From Pseudomonadota bacterium (GTDB lineage Bacteria > Pseudomonadota > Gammaproteobacteria > Ga0077536), in the NCBI GenBank assembly GCA_016719885.1, contig JADJYF010000022.1, forward strand, positions 1-64,000: a DNA stretch of 64,000 nucleotides, in the 5' to 3' direction. A program made the translations under genes and the position numbers. Position 1 is the first letter of the stretch, and each line of letters begins with the position of its first letter. The notes below the pieces were generated by a model. The model was not told where the DNA came from, ran no database searches, and saw nothing but the letters and a program-made list of their open reading frames with translations. This document shows positions 44,249 to 53,204 of the stretch, one piece after another.

Positions 44249-44277
44249 AAATTATCCTAATAGGAAAATATCGGCAA
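44249..44277 (-). promoter_or_regulatory. Candidate promoter with overlapping palindromic operator before mgsA
   Basis: On the minus strand TTGCCG (44277-44272) and TAATTT (44254-44249) are spaced 17 bases. The interrupted palindrome ATTaTCCTAaTAGGAaAAT (44251-44269) lies between and over them. This AT-rich island stands out in GC-rich surroundings. A site of this kind would suit repression by the adjacent XRE-cupin regulator, whose stop is four bases away. Confidence 0.5.
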
Positions 44278-44280
44278 GCC

Positions 44281-44904
44281 CTATTCCTGTTCCCGCGCGC
44301 GGCTCAGCACCGCGATCATCCGGACCGGCAGGGCAATCAGTTCCTCGGGGCCGTGGGCCGCTTCGGAGTCGAAGAACAGCGAATCGCCGGGCTTCAAGTG
44401 GTAAGTCTTGCGTCCGTGCCGATACAGCACTTCGCCGGCCAGGAGGTAGATGAATTCGACGCCGACATGCTGGAACAGCGGGAACACTTCCGAGGCGTCG
44501 GTCAGCGTCACCAGGTAGGGCTCGACCGTCAGGTGACCGCGGATGCTGTGGCCGAGCAGGCGGTATTCATGACCGGCGCGCGTGCCGGCACGTTCGATGA
44601 CCAGGCCCTCGCCGGCGCGCACGTAGGCGCAGTCGCGTTGCTCCTCGTATTTGCGGAAGAACGCGGTGACCGGCACGTTGAGCGCGGATGCGATGGCGGT
44701 GAGGGTGCTCAAGGACGGCGAACTCACGCCGCGCTCGATCTTGGACAACATGCCGACCGACAGCCCGGCCAGGCCCGCGACTTCGGCCATGGTGACGTCG
44801 AGCTGCTTGCGGAACTCGCGGATCTGGGCGCCGATGGCCTCGGCGAGACGCCGCTCGTCGGCCTTCATGGGCGACAGCCCGGGTGTTTGTTCGGTGTCGG
44901 TCAT
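44281..44904 (-). CDS. XRE-family regulator with C-terminal cupin domain
   Basis: The 207-residue transcription factor has a helix-turn-helix of Cro/CI type near 22-75 (IGAQIREFRKQLDVTMAEVAGLAGLSVGMLSKIERGVSSPSLSTLTAIASALNV). A cupin effector domain follows near 125-195 (VFPLFQHVGVEFIYLLAGEVLYRHGRKTYHLKPGDSLFFDSEAAHGPEEL). This family often senses amine or amino-acid metabolites, as PuuR does putrescine. It lies directly upstream of and co-oriented with mgsA, so it probably controls the methylamine operon. Two in-frame ATGs exist; 44904 is chosen because GGGAAG is eight bases from it but only two from 44910. Confidence 0.87.
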   Translation of the reverse strand: MTDTEQTPGLSPMKADERRLAEAIGAQIREFRKQLDVTMAEVAGLAGLSVGMLSKIERGVSSPSLSTLTAIASALNVPVTAFFRKYEEQRDCAYVRAGEGLVIERAGTRAGHEYRLLGHSIRGHLTVEPYLVTLTDASEVFPLFQHVGVEFIYLLAGEVLYRHGRKTYHLKPGDSLFFDSEAAHGPEELIALPVRMIAVLSRAREQE

Positions 44905-44979
44905 GCGCATGTCTTCCCGCAAAGGGCAGTGGAATTTATAGACGAGCGCGCCAACCCTGGCAACGACGGCGATTTCTTC

Positions 44980-45065
44980 TGCAGGTGCGAATTCATTCGC
45001 ACACTGGAGCCGCACCGAGGCGGCCTGGCCAGGCGCTGCAATGTGCGAATGAATTCGCACCTACG
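44980..45065. repeat. Inverted pair of family-A REP-like palindromes
   Basis: Plus copy 44980-45003 (head TGCAG) and minus copy 45042-45065, separated by 38 bases, lie between the divergent XRE-cupin and ArsR genes. The pair therefore occupies the upstream region of both genes rather than a 3' end, so a terminator role is unlikely here. Confidence 0.9.
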
Positions 45066-45087
45066 GGAATACAGCTTGATCTATTTT

Positions 45088-45111
45088 GACTAAATAACTA
45101 GAAATGTAGTC
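45088..45111 (+). promoter_or_regulatory. AT-rich leader with inverted repeat before the ArsR gene
   Basis: GACTA (45088-45092) and TAGTC (45107-45111) form an inverted repeat that ends at the ATG, in a stretch much richer in A/T than its surroundings (45075-45111). It may be an autoregulatory operator overlapping the promoter. No clear ribosome binding site precedes the ATG. Confidence 0.35.
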
Positions 45112-45423
45112 ATGAAGAAAAACTACATGCGTGCCCTGCCCAAGGCCTGGCTGCGCACCGCCGATGTTTTCATGGCGCTCGGCGACAGCCATCGGCAACG
45201 CATCCTGCTGACTTTCGACCGGCACGAGCGCCTCACCATCACGCAGATCGCTGCCGTTGCGCCCTTGTCGCGTACCGCCGTCACCCATCACGTGCGCATG
45301 CTGGAGCAGGCCGGCATCCTGGTCGCGGAGAAATGCGGGCGCGAAGTGTTTTTCCAGATCGACGCGGACTATCTCAGGCACACGCTGCAAAGCGTGATCG
45401 ACTACATCGACGAAAACGTGTGA
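45112..45423 (+). CDS. ArsR-family transcriptional regulator
   Basis: The 103-residue winged-helix protein has the ArsR core: ADVFMALGDSHRQRILLTFDRHERLTITQIAAVAPLSRTAVTHHVRMLEQAGILVAEKCGREVFFQID. There is no CxCxxC metal motif in the recognition helix region. The single Cys (in EKCGRE) is unlikely to bind metal alone, so it may sense a non-metal signal or act as a small constitutive regulator. It lies 45 bases upstream of the DUF2339 membrane protein gene and may control it. Confidence 0.85.
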   Translation: MKKNYMRALPKAWLRTADVFMALGDSHRQRILLTFDRHERLTITQIAAVAPLSRTAVTHHVRMLEQAGILVAEKCGREVFFQIDADYLRHTLQSVIDYIDENV

Positions 45424-45468
45424 GCGCGGCGGCCGCCGCGCCGCGCGACAGCAAAGGAGCACAGGGCA

Positions 45469-47994
45469 ATGACGGGACTGGCATTCATCTGCGGCATCGT
45501 GGTGCTGTTCATAGGCGTGCTGGCCTACGAGACCGAGGATGGCGCGGCGCGCCTGCGCGACTCGCAGCGCGGCCTGTGGCAGTGGCTCACGTCCGACAAC
45601 TGGCCGGCCAAGGTCGGCGCCGCGCTGATGGTGCTGGGTATCGGCGCCTTGTTGCGCTACCTGCTCATCCACACCGACGTGCCGCCGGACGCCAAGCTTG
45701 CGGCCGGCGTGCTGATGGCGGCGCTGTTCGGTTATCTCTCGTCACGCCTGCACGGACACGCCGAGCGTCGTGGCCTGCACCTGGCGCTGGCCGGCGCGGC
45801 TGCCGGCATCGCCTACCTGACCGCCTACAGCGCTTTCGCCCTGTTCGGCTATCTCGACAACATTGCCGGACTCACGCTGCTGGTGCTGGTCTCGGTGGCG
45901 GTGGCGGTATTCGCGCTGTCGGCCGAGGCGCCCTCGATGGCGGTGCTCGGCATGCTGGGCGCCTATGCCGCGCCGGCCTTCGGCATCAACGATCCCGGGC
46001 CGCTGGTGGTGGGCGGTTATTACTTCGTGTTGAGCGTGTTGGTATTGCTGATGGTGCTGGCGCGCGGCTGGCGCATGCTCATCCATCTCAGTTTCCTGTT
46101 CACTCTCGCCGGCGCTGTGTTCTTCGGCTGGTCCGATCAGTATTACCGGCCCGAGCATTACACGGTCATGCAGCCGCTCATCTACCTGCTGGTGGCCTTG
46201 CACATCGCCATGCCGATCATCGAACGTCGGCGCGCCATCTTCGGCGGCGCGCCGCACGAAGCGCAGTGGCTGGCGCGCCTCGACCAGGGTTATTTCGTCG
46301 CGTTGCCGCTGGTGGCGGTGCTGCTCACCTACTGCGTCGCGCCGCATGTCTCGCCCGAGGCGGCGATGGGCACCCTGGGGCTTGCCCTGTTGTGGACAGT
46401 GGCCGGTGCGGTGGTGTGGAGCAACCGTCGCGAGGCGACGCGTCATGGCATCGTGGCGCTGCTGCTGGCGGCGGCGGCGCTGCTCGCGTGGTTCGACGAA
46501 GTGCCGGGCACGCTGGTGGCGCTGTTCATGATGGCGGTGTTGCTGACCATGGCGGTGCGCATGCCGCTCACCGAGGCGGTGGAGAATTTCGCGAGCTTCA
46601 TGGTGACGCTGCTGGCGGCGCTGTACGTCGTGCAGTCGATGTTCCATCACGGTGACGGCGCCATCATGTTCAACGGCTGGTTCGGCCAACGCATGGTGGC
46701 GGTCGCCATCATCGCCTGGTGCGCGTGGTTGCGCAGCCGCAATGCGCCGAGCTACGGCCAGTTGCTGTACGTGATTGCCGGCGTGCTGTTTTGCGAAAGC
46801 GTCATCATCGAACTGCTGCGCTGGCACCTGCGCATCACCGCCGAGTTCGTGCACGTGCTGGCGGCCGCGCTGATCGTCACGGCGGCGTGGTACAGCGAAC
46901 GCTACGCCGGTGCGTCGCGCGTGGCCGGCGGCGCAACGGTGGTGCTGTGGTTGTCGGCGTCGTGGGCGGCGGCCAATACCGCCAGCCACATGCCGTGGCT
47001 GGGCGTGGTGCTGATCGTGGTCGACGCCGCGGTGCTCGGCTACGGGGCGCGGCGCTTCGCGGGCGGCTCGCACGCGCAGGACGGCACCGCCATGAACCTG
47101 TTGTTCGCCATGCCGCTGCTGGCCGCAAGTTGGAACATCGGCTTTCATCCGCTGGTGGACGACGGCGCGGGCTTCCGGCTGCTGTGCGTGACGTCGTTCG
47201 CGGCGCTGGCAATGGTGCTGTACGCGCAGCGCCTGCCGTGGCTGGACCAGCGCTGGAGCCGCCAGGCGCTGCCGGCCATGTTCTGGTTCGGCGCCTACCT
47301 GCTCGGCGCGCTGACGCTGTGTTACATCGCGCGCGGCGCCTGGCCGGTGGCCTACGAGTGGTCGGGCCTCGCGCTGCTGGCGACCTTGTGCTGGTTGCAA
47401 CGCGACCTGCCCGGCGAAGATCGGCGCGCCCTTACCACGCTGGTGGTCGGCGCGCTGGTGTTGCAGGCGCAGTTGCTGCGTTTGCTGACGCCCGAGTTCT
47501 CGCCGACGCGGGTCATGAACGTGCTGGACGTCACGGCCATGCGTCTGCCGGCGGTGCTGTCGCTGGTGTGGGCGGTGCTGGGCGCCGCGCTGGCGTGGTG
47601 GAGCAGTCGCGCCGGCAAGCGCGGTGCGTGGACCGCCGGCACCGGCCTCATGGCGGTGGCCGCCGGCAAGCTGGTGCTGCTGGACTTCGGTTCGCTGGGC
47701 GACCTTGGCAACATTCTCGCCCTGATCGCCGCCGGCGCGGTGTTCATGCTGGTGGCATGGGCGGTGCCCATGCCACCGCGCGCGCCGGCCACGCCTGCCG
47801 CGACGCCGCCGCCATCGGAACACGCCCGGGCGGGCGGCGAGGCCGATGCCTGGCGCGCGTCCGCTTCGGCGCCACCCACGGCTGCCAAGCCGCCGGTCGC
47901 ACCGCTGGAATTCGGCACCTTCAATTTGCGTCCGCGCAGCAACGACACGCCGCCGCGTACGCCGCCACCGGACGACGGCGCGAAGCCTGGCTAA
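45469..47994 (+). CDS. Large DUF2339-family polytopic membrane protein
   Basis: This 841-residue protein has more than 20 hydrophobic segments from residue 1 to about 755, beginning MTGLAFICGIVVLFIGVLAY. Next are WPAKVGAALMVLGIGALLRYLL and GYLSSRLHGHAERRGLHLALAGAAAGIAYLTAYSAFALFGYL, as in DUF2339 proteins of unknown function. The cytoplasmic coiled-coil found at the N-terminus of many members is missing, so it begins directly with the membrane part. The last ~85 residues are Pro/Ala-rich and polar. It ends four bases inside the convergent YbaK-like gene. The ArsR-type regulator upstream may be its controller. Confidence 0.85.
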   Translation: MTGLAFICGIVVLFIGVLAYETEDGAARLRDSQRGLWQWLTSDNWPAKVGAALMVLGIGALLRYLLIHTDVPPDAKLAAGVLMAALFGYLSSRLHGHAERRGLHLALAGAAAGIAYLTAYSAFALFGYLDNIAGLTLLVLVSVAVAVFALSAEAPSMAVLGMLGAYAAPAFGINDPGPLVVGGYYFVLSVLVLLMVLARGWRMLIHLSFLFTLAGAVFFGWSDQYYRPEHYTVMQPLIYLLVALHIAMPIIERRRAIFGGAPHEAQWLARLDQGYFVALPLVAVLLTYCVAPHVSPEAAMGTLGLALLWTVAGAVVWSNRREATRHGIVALLLAAAALLAWFDEVPGTLVALFMMAVLLTMAVRMPLTEAVENFASFMVTLLAALYVVQSMFHHGDGAIMFNGWFGQRMVAVAIIAWCAWLRSRNAPSYGQLLYVIAGVLFCESVIIELLRWHLRITAEFVHVLAAALIVTAAWYSERYAGASRVAGGATVVLWLSASWAAANTASHMPWLGVVLIVVDAAVLGYGARRFAGGSHAQDGTAMNLLFAMPLLAASWNIGFHPLVDDGAGFRLLCVTSFAALAMVLYAQRLPWLDQRWSRQALPAMFWFGAYLLGALTLCYIARGAWPVAYEWSGLALLATLCWLQRDLPGEDRRALTTLVVGALVLQAQLLRLLTPEFSPTRVMNVLDVTAMRLPAVLSLVWAVLGAALAWWSSRAGKRGAWTAGTGLMAVAAGKLVLLDFGSLGDLGNILALIAAGAVFMLVAWAVPMPPRAPATPAATPPPSEHARAGGEADAWRASASAPPTAAKPPVAPLEFGTFNLRPRSNDTPPRTPPPDDGAKPG

Positions 47995-48521
47995 CCTTTC
48001 TCGGAGGCCGGCGCGCGCCGCGCTATCGTGGCCACGCGCGCCTGGCTCGCACGCACCGCGTTCGCCACCGCGAGTTGCAGGGTGCGGGTGCGCAAGCCGG
48101 CGCCGCAGCGCATCCAGCTCTGCGCGAGCAGCGCGGTATCGATGACGACCTCGATGTCCGGCCGGATCGCGAACGGCCCGAGGCCGCCTACTTCGAAACC
48201 CAGCTCGGCCTCGACGCGCGGCGCGGGCAGCAGGCGCAGGGCGCGCCGATTGCAGCCCAACAGCGCGCTCAGGGCCTTGTAGTCGACCTGCGCATCATGG
48301 GCCACCGCGGCCAGCACCACGCGTGGCCCGGGCTCGATCTCGAAGGCAATGGTCTTGGCCAGGTTTTCGACGAGGTGCGGCGCGAGCGCGTGCGCTTCGT
48401 CGATGGTGCGCACCGCGGCGTGTTCGTGCACGGTGGGCCTGACGCCGCCGCGGCCGAGCAACTCGAGGATCATTTCAAAGGTGGCGGACACGCGACCGGG
48501 TTCCTGCAACGCGAATACCAT
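47991..48521 (-). CDS. YbaK/ProX-like aminoacyl-tRNA deacylase domain protein
   Basis: The 176-residue single-domain protein has the YbaK/EbsC fold. It has ILELLGRGGVRPTVHEHAAVRTIDEAHALAPHLVENLAKTIAFEIEPGPRVVLAAVAHDAQVDYKALSALLG, which includes the lysine that follows the first strand (LAKTIAF), then a later G-x-GPFA segment (GFEVGGLGPFAIRPDIEVVID). Relatives remove mischarged amino acids from tRNA (Cys-tRNA-Pro or Ala-tRNA-Pro). The frame is open much further upstream, against the amidohydrolase gene, but homology begins at ATG 48521. Its 3' end meets the DUF2339 gene tail to tail. Confidence 0.8.
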   Translation of the reverse strand: MVFALQEPGRVSATFEMILELLGRGGVRPTVHEHAAVRTIDEAHALAPHLVENLAKTIAFEIEPGPRVVLAAVAHDAQVDYKALSALLGCNRRALRLLPAPRVEAELGFEVGGLGPFAIRPDIEVVIDTALLAQSWMRCGAGLRTRTLQLAVANAVRASQARVATIARRAPASEKG

Positions 48522-48654
48522 AGTGTGAGCTGCCGACACACGTGCGTGTAGTCCTCGCCGCGCGTGCCGCGCTCGCCGCGACCGGCTGCCATGCGGCGCG
48601 CTCCCGTCGTACCATGGGTCATTGCTCATTCCATTGCCTTGCGAGGGGAGACAC

Positions 48655-49869
48655 ATGGCCGCGACCGATCCCAACAACCTGTGGCGCCAGCACACGCCGG
48701 GCAGCGACTGGCCGCGCTCGCCGCAGCCCACGGCCGCCAACAAGTACTTCATGGTCTCGGCCGATTGCCATGTGCAGGAACCAAACGACTTCCTGTCGGC
48801 GCGCATGGACAAGAAATTCCAGGAGCGTCTGCCCGGCATCGTGCTGGGGGGCGATGGCTCCAAGCTGCAGAAGACCGAGGGCTTCCGCCCGATCCGCATC
48901 GGCAGCTTCACGCTCGAAGGCGAGGACCTGGAGCGCAGTGAATCGGGCAAGACGCCCGAGGAACGCCTTGCCGCGCTCGACCGCGACGGCGTCGACTGCG
49001 AGATCCTGTTCCCCAACAAGGGCCTCACCATCTGGGCCACGCCCGATGTCGAATTCAGCCAGGCCATGTGCCGCGCCTACAACGACTGGGCGTGGGAAAC
49101 CTTCGCCGCCTACAACGACCGCATGGCGCCCATGGCCTGCATCGCGTCGGCCGACATCGATGGCGCCATCGCCGAGGTGCAGCGCGCCGCCAAGCGCGGC
49201 TTTCGCGGTTTGTCACTGCCGTGCAAACCGGTGTGGGGGCCGCCCGATCACGAGGCCGTCAACTACAACCTGCCGCTGTTCGACCCGCTGTGGGCGGCGG
49301 TCTGCGACGCCGACCTGCCCATCACTTTCCATGTTTCCACCGGCCGTGACCCGCGCACCGCGCGCGGCAACGGCGGCGCGGTGATCAACTACGCCGTCCA
49401 CTCGCTGTCGCCGACCATGGAGCCCTTGGTCAACCTGTGCGCGTCGGGCGTGGTCGAGCGTTTTCCCAAGCTCAGTTTCGGCAGCATCGAGGCCGGCATC
49501 GGCTGGGTGCCGTGGATGATGACGGCCATGGACGAGGCCTATCACAAGCATCACATGTGGGTGCGGCCGAAACTGAAGGCCCTGCCCAGTGAATACTTCC
49601 GCGCCAATGCCTTCGCGAGCTTTGGCGAGGACGCGCCGGGGCTGGACCTCATGCGCGACTACGGCTTGTCCGACAACTTCCTGTGGGCGAATGATTTCCC
49701 CCACCATGAAGGCACCTGGCCGCACTCCGCCGCCGCCATCGAACGCACCATGGGCAAGCTCGATGACGGCGAGCGCGCCAAGGTGCTGGGGCTGAACGCG
49801 GCACGCATCTTCAAGTTCGACATACCGGCGCGCTACCGCAATTTTGCCGATGTCGCCGCCGTGGCTTGA
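48655..49869 (+). CDS. Amidohydrolase-2 family metal-dependent hydrolase/decarboxylase
   Basis: This 404-residue TIM-barrel protein is of the ACMSD/gamma-resorcylate-decarboxylase-like amidohydrolase_2 family. SADCHVQEPNDFL near 35 supplies an early metal-ligand region (D-C-H-x-x-E, one ligand unlike canonical D-x-H). LPITFHVSTGRDP near 222 and FGSIEAGIGWVPWMMTAMDEAYHKHHMW near 282 follow, and the late Asp is in NFLWANDFPHHEGTWPHSAAAIE near 347. Such enzymes hydrolyse or decarboxylate ring or chain intermediates. GAGGGGAG precedes the ATG. Its stop is two bases before the thiolase-like gene, so it belongs to an operon with the thiolase and DUF35 genes. Confidence 0.85.
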   Translation: MAATDPNNLWRQHTPGSDWPRSPQPTAANKYFMVSADCHVQEPNDFLSARMDKKFQERLPGIVLGGDGSKLQKTEGFRPIRIGSFTLEGEDLERSESGKTPEERLAALDRDGVDCEILFPNKGLTIWATPDVEFSQAMCRAYNDWAWETFAAYNDRMAPMACIASADIDGAIAEVQRAAKRGFRGLSLPCKPVWGPPDHEAVNYNLPLFDPLWAAVCDADLPITFHVSTGRDPRTARGNGGAVINYAVHSLSPTMEPLVNLCASGVVERFPKLSFGSIEAGIGWVPWMMTAMDEAYHKHHMWVRPKLKALPSEYFRANAFASFGEDAPGLDLMRDYGLSDNFLWANDFPHHEGTWPHSAAAIERTMGKLDDGERAKVLGLNAARIFKFDIPARYRNFADVAAVA

Positions 49870-49871
49870 GC

Positions 49872-51049
<1,178 letters not shown>

Positions 51050-51053
<4 letters not shown>

Positions 51054-51484
51054 GCGCGCCTTACCTCGCCGACGGCTTGCCGATACCGCTGGCCACCGAA
51101 CTCGATCGACCGTTCTGGGACGGCCTGCGCCAGGAACGCTTGCTGCTGCAACGCTGCCGCGCCTGTCATCGCTTCCAATGGGGGCCGGAATGGATCTGCC
51201 ACCGCTGTCAGAATTTCGATCTCGCCTACATCGAAGTGCCGCCGGAAGGGCGCATCTACAGCTATCAACGTGTATGGCATCCAGTGCATCCGGCGCTGCG
51301 GACGCAGGGGCCCTACCTCATCGCGCTGATCGAGATCCCGCATGCCGACAACGTGCGCATGGTCGGCAACCTGCTGGGCGACCCGCGGCAGGCGGTCGCG
51401 ATAGGCGCGGAGGTGGAAGGCGTGTTCGAGCAGCACGCCGAGGCCGAGCCGCCGTTTGCGCTCTTGCAGTGGCAACTCGTGTAG
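51050..51484 (+). CDS. DUF35 OB-fold / zinc-ribbon protein, partner of the thiolase-like gene
   Basis: The 144-residue protein has a rubredoxin-like zinc ribbon near 33-56 with two Cys pairs (RCRACHRFQWGP and ICHRCQNF). An OB-fold follows (GRIYSYQRVWHPVHPALRTQGPYLIALIEIPHADNVRMVGNLLGD). Such proteins bind acyl-CoA and form complexes with SCP2-type thiolases. The ATGA overlap with the thiolase stop supports a two-subunit enzyme. Its own TAG stop (51482-51484) is inside a REP palindrome whose first base is 51480, so the repeat defines the last codons. Confidence 0.88.
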
Positions 51485-51556
51485 GTGCGAATTCATTCGC
51501 ACATAGTCTTGAAGGCACGGAGAGAAACATGAATGTGCGAATGAATTCGCACCTAC
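51480..51556. repeat. Inverted REP pair bridging the DUF35 stop and the next start
   Basis: The plus copy (51480-51503) carries the TAG stop of the upstream gene within its TGTAG head. The minus copy (51534-51556) begins five bases after the A of the next gene's ATG and is read as codons for VRMNSHLR. The repeat pair thus overlaps coding sequence on both sides. Confidence 0.88.
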
Positions 51557-51885
51557 GGGGCATCCTGCTCGCCGTGACCGTCTCGTTCGGACCTGCGGCG
51601 TACGCCGAGATCACAGCCCTCGAACTTGCCGAGACCTGCGCGCGCGCGCTGGCGCAGAACTACGTGGGTCTCGATGCCGAGGCCTGCAACTGGTACGTCG
51701 CGCCGTGCCCCGTGTGCGGGCCGGGCGCCACGCCCGAGGCCGCGTGGTGCGCGCCGGCCGGGGAACCGGTGACGACCATCGCCGCGCGCGCCGCGGCGGC
51801 GCTGCGCGCGCGGCCCGATGCCGCGCATGAGGGCGCCAAGGCAGCGGTCAAGGACATCCTCGGCCGCGCCTATCCGTGCAAGTAG
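51529..51885 (+). CDS. Small exported protein, Rap1a/Tai-like
   Basis: This 118-residue protein begins MNVRMNSHLRGILLAVTVSF and ends its signal peptide near AAYA-EI. The mature part has five or six Cys (ETCARAL, EACNWYVAPCPVCG, AAWCAPAG, AYPCK). It finishes with the helix-plus-PCK motif (AARAAAALRARPDAAHEGAKAAVKDILGRAYPCK) that resembles Rap1a/Tai immunity proteins of type VI secretion. No effector gene is adjacent, so an immunity role is unproven. The n-region of the signal peptide (VRMNSHLR) is encoded by a REP palindrome, which may have displaced the original start. An ATG within the repeat (51541) is an alternative start. Confidence 0.65.
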   Translation: MNVRMNSHLRGILLAVTVSFGPAAYAEITALELAETCARALAQNYVGLDAEACNWYVAPCPVCGPGATPEAAWCAPAGEPVTTIAARAAAALRARPDAAHEGAKAAVKDILGRAYPCK

Positions 51886-51892
51886 TGCGCGC

Positions 51893-53038
51893 CTACCAGG
51901 CCGCTTCCAGCAACTCCAGCACCACCGGCGGCCCGCTGATCGGGCGCGGATTGGTTTTCACCCACAGGTCGTGCATGGACTCCTCGGCAATCTTGGGCAG
52001 CAGTTCGCGCGGCACGTTGGCATCGCGCAAACGCCCCGGCAGTCCGAGATCGGCCACCAGCTTCTGCACGATGTCGGCGGCCGGCGTGCCGGGCGCGCCC
52101 ATCGCTTCGGCCAGCAGGCGCTGACGTTCGCGCGTCTGTTCGATGTTGTAGCGCAATACATGGGGCATCATCACGCACGAGGTTTCGCCGTGGGGCATGC
52201 CGGCGGTGCCGCCCAGCACGTGGCCGATGCCGTGGCTCGCGCCGAGATCGACGCCGGTCGACACGCCTTGCACCGACAACCATGAGCCGAGCTGGCATTG
52301 CAGGCGCATGTCGAGATCGTCTGGATTGGCAAGGCTGCCGCGCAGGCCGGCGGTCAACAGCCTCAAGGCATGCAGGGAGGTCGCCTCGATCGGCGGCGTG
52401 ACATTGATCGAGCACCACGACTCGACGGCATGATCGACCGCGCGTATGCCGGTGGAAAACCACAGGCGCGGCGGCGTCGCCAGGGTCAGGGCCGGGTCGA
52501 GGATCACGAGGTCCGGCGCGAGGTCGGGCTGGATGTACAGTTCCTTGCGCGGCCCGCGCTCGTCGGTGACGCCGGCAAAGTGCGTGAATTCGCCGGCCGA
52601 CAGCGTGGTCGGAATCATGATGTAGGGCAGCGTGGGCCCGGTGGCATCGGACGGCGCGCGCAGCGCGTCGAATTGTTCCGCGCGTTCGACCTGGTTGGCG
52701 AGGCCGAAGGCCGCGACCTTGACCGCGTCGCACACCGAGCCGCCGCCGAAGCCCACCACCGCGTCGGCATCGTGCTTGCGCAGCGCCGCCATGATGCGCA
52801 ACACGTCGCCGCGCGGCGAATGCGCGCCGATGCCGGTGACGATTTCCATGCAGCGTGCGCCGAGCGCCGCCGCCACCGTCGCGCCGAGCTTGCCGGGCGC
52901 CGACAGGCTGTTGGTGGTGACCATCACCACGCGCTTGGCGCCGAACGATTCGAGCGCGGCGGGCAGCGCGGTGGCAACGGGTTTGCCGTAGACCACGGTC
53001 TGGCGCGGCGGCGGTGAGAATTGGCCGGATAGAGTCAT
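51893..53038 (-). CDS. Iron-containing alcohol dehydrogenase, maleylacetate-reductase-like
   Basis: The 381-residue type III dehydrogenase binds NAD(P) through VGFGGGSVCDAVKVAAFG near 97. The segment IPTTLSAGEFTHFAGVTDERG near 145 fits the family. The divalent-metal ligands are in VDHAVESW, LGASHGIGHVLGGTAGMPHGETS and neighbouring His. The HGIGHVLGG...MPHGET pattern and the ending NPRPI resemble maleylacetate reductases of the hydroquinone/resorcinol routes. GGGGAG precedes ATG 53038; the frame is open further upstream over the promoter region but shows no homology. The gene is divergent from a Baeyer-Villiger monooxygenase, which fits aromatic ketone breakdown. Other alcohol substrates remain possible. 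Confidence 0.82.
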   Translation of the reverse strand: MTLSGQFSPPPRQTVVYGKPVATALPAALESFGAKRVVMVTTNSLSAPGKLGATVAAALGARCMEIVTGIGAHSPRGDVLRIMAALRKHDADAVVGFGGGSVCDAVKVAAFGLANQVERAEQFDALRAPSDATGPTLPYIMIPTTLSAGEFTHFAGVTDERGPRKELYIQPDLAPDLVILDPALTLATPPRLWFSTGIRAVDHAVESWCSINVTPPIEATSLHALRLLTAGLRGSLANPDDLDMRLQCQLGSWLSVQGVSTGVDLGASHGIGHVLGGTAGMPHGETSCVMMPHVLRYNIEQTRERQRLLAEAMGAPGTPAADIVQKLVADLGLPGRLRDANVPRELLPKIAEESMHDLWVKTNPRPISGPPVVLELLEAAW

Positions 53039-53132
53039 AGCACGTCTCCCCTGATGTTGGACGGCGCGCCATCGGCGCCACCGCGTGGCCGCATTGTAAC
53101 GAGGGCATCGCGTTGCGTGGGCGCGCCTGACG

Positions 53133-53142
53133 CTATCGATAG
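53133..53142. promoter_or_regulatory. CTATCGATAG palindrome in the divergent promoter region
   Basis: A perfect 10-base palindrome lies about midway in the 166-base gap between the iron-dependent dehydrogenase and the monooxygenase genes. It may be an operator half-site or chance. No clear -35/-10 pair was found around it. Confidence 0.25.
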
Positions 53143-53204
53143 TGGAACTGACAGCCACACCGGGCGCGCGTTTAAGATGCCCATCCCTTGGCGAGACCGA
53201 CACC

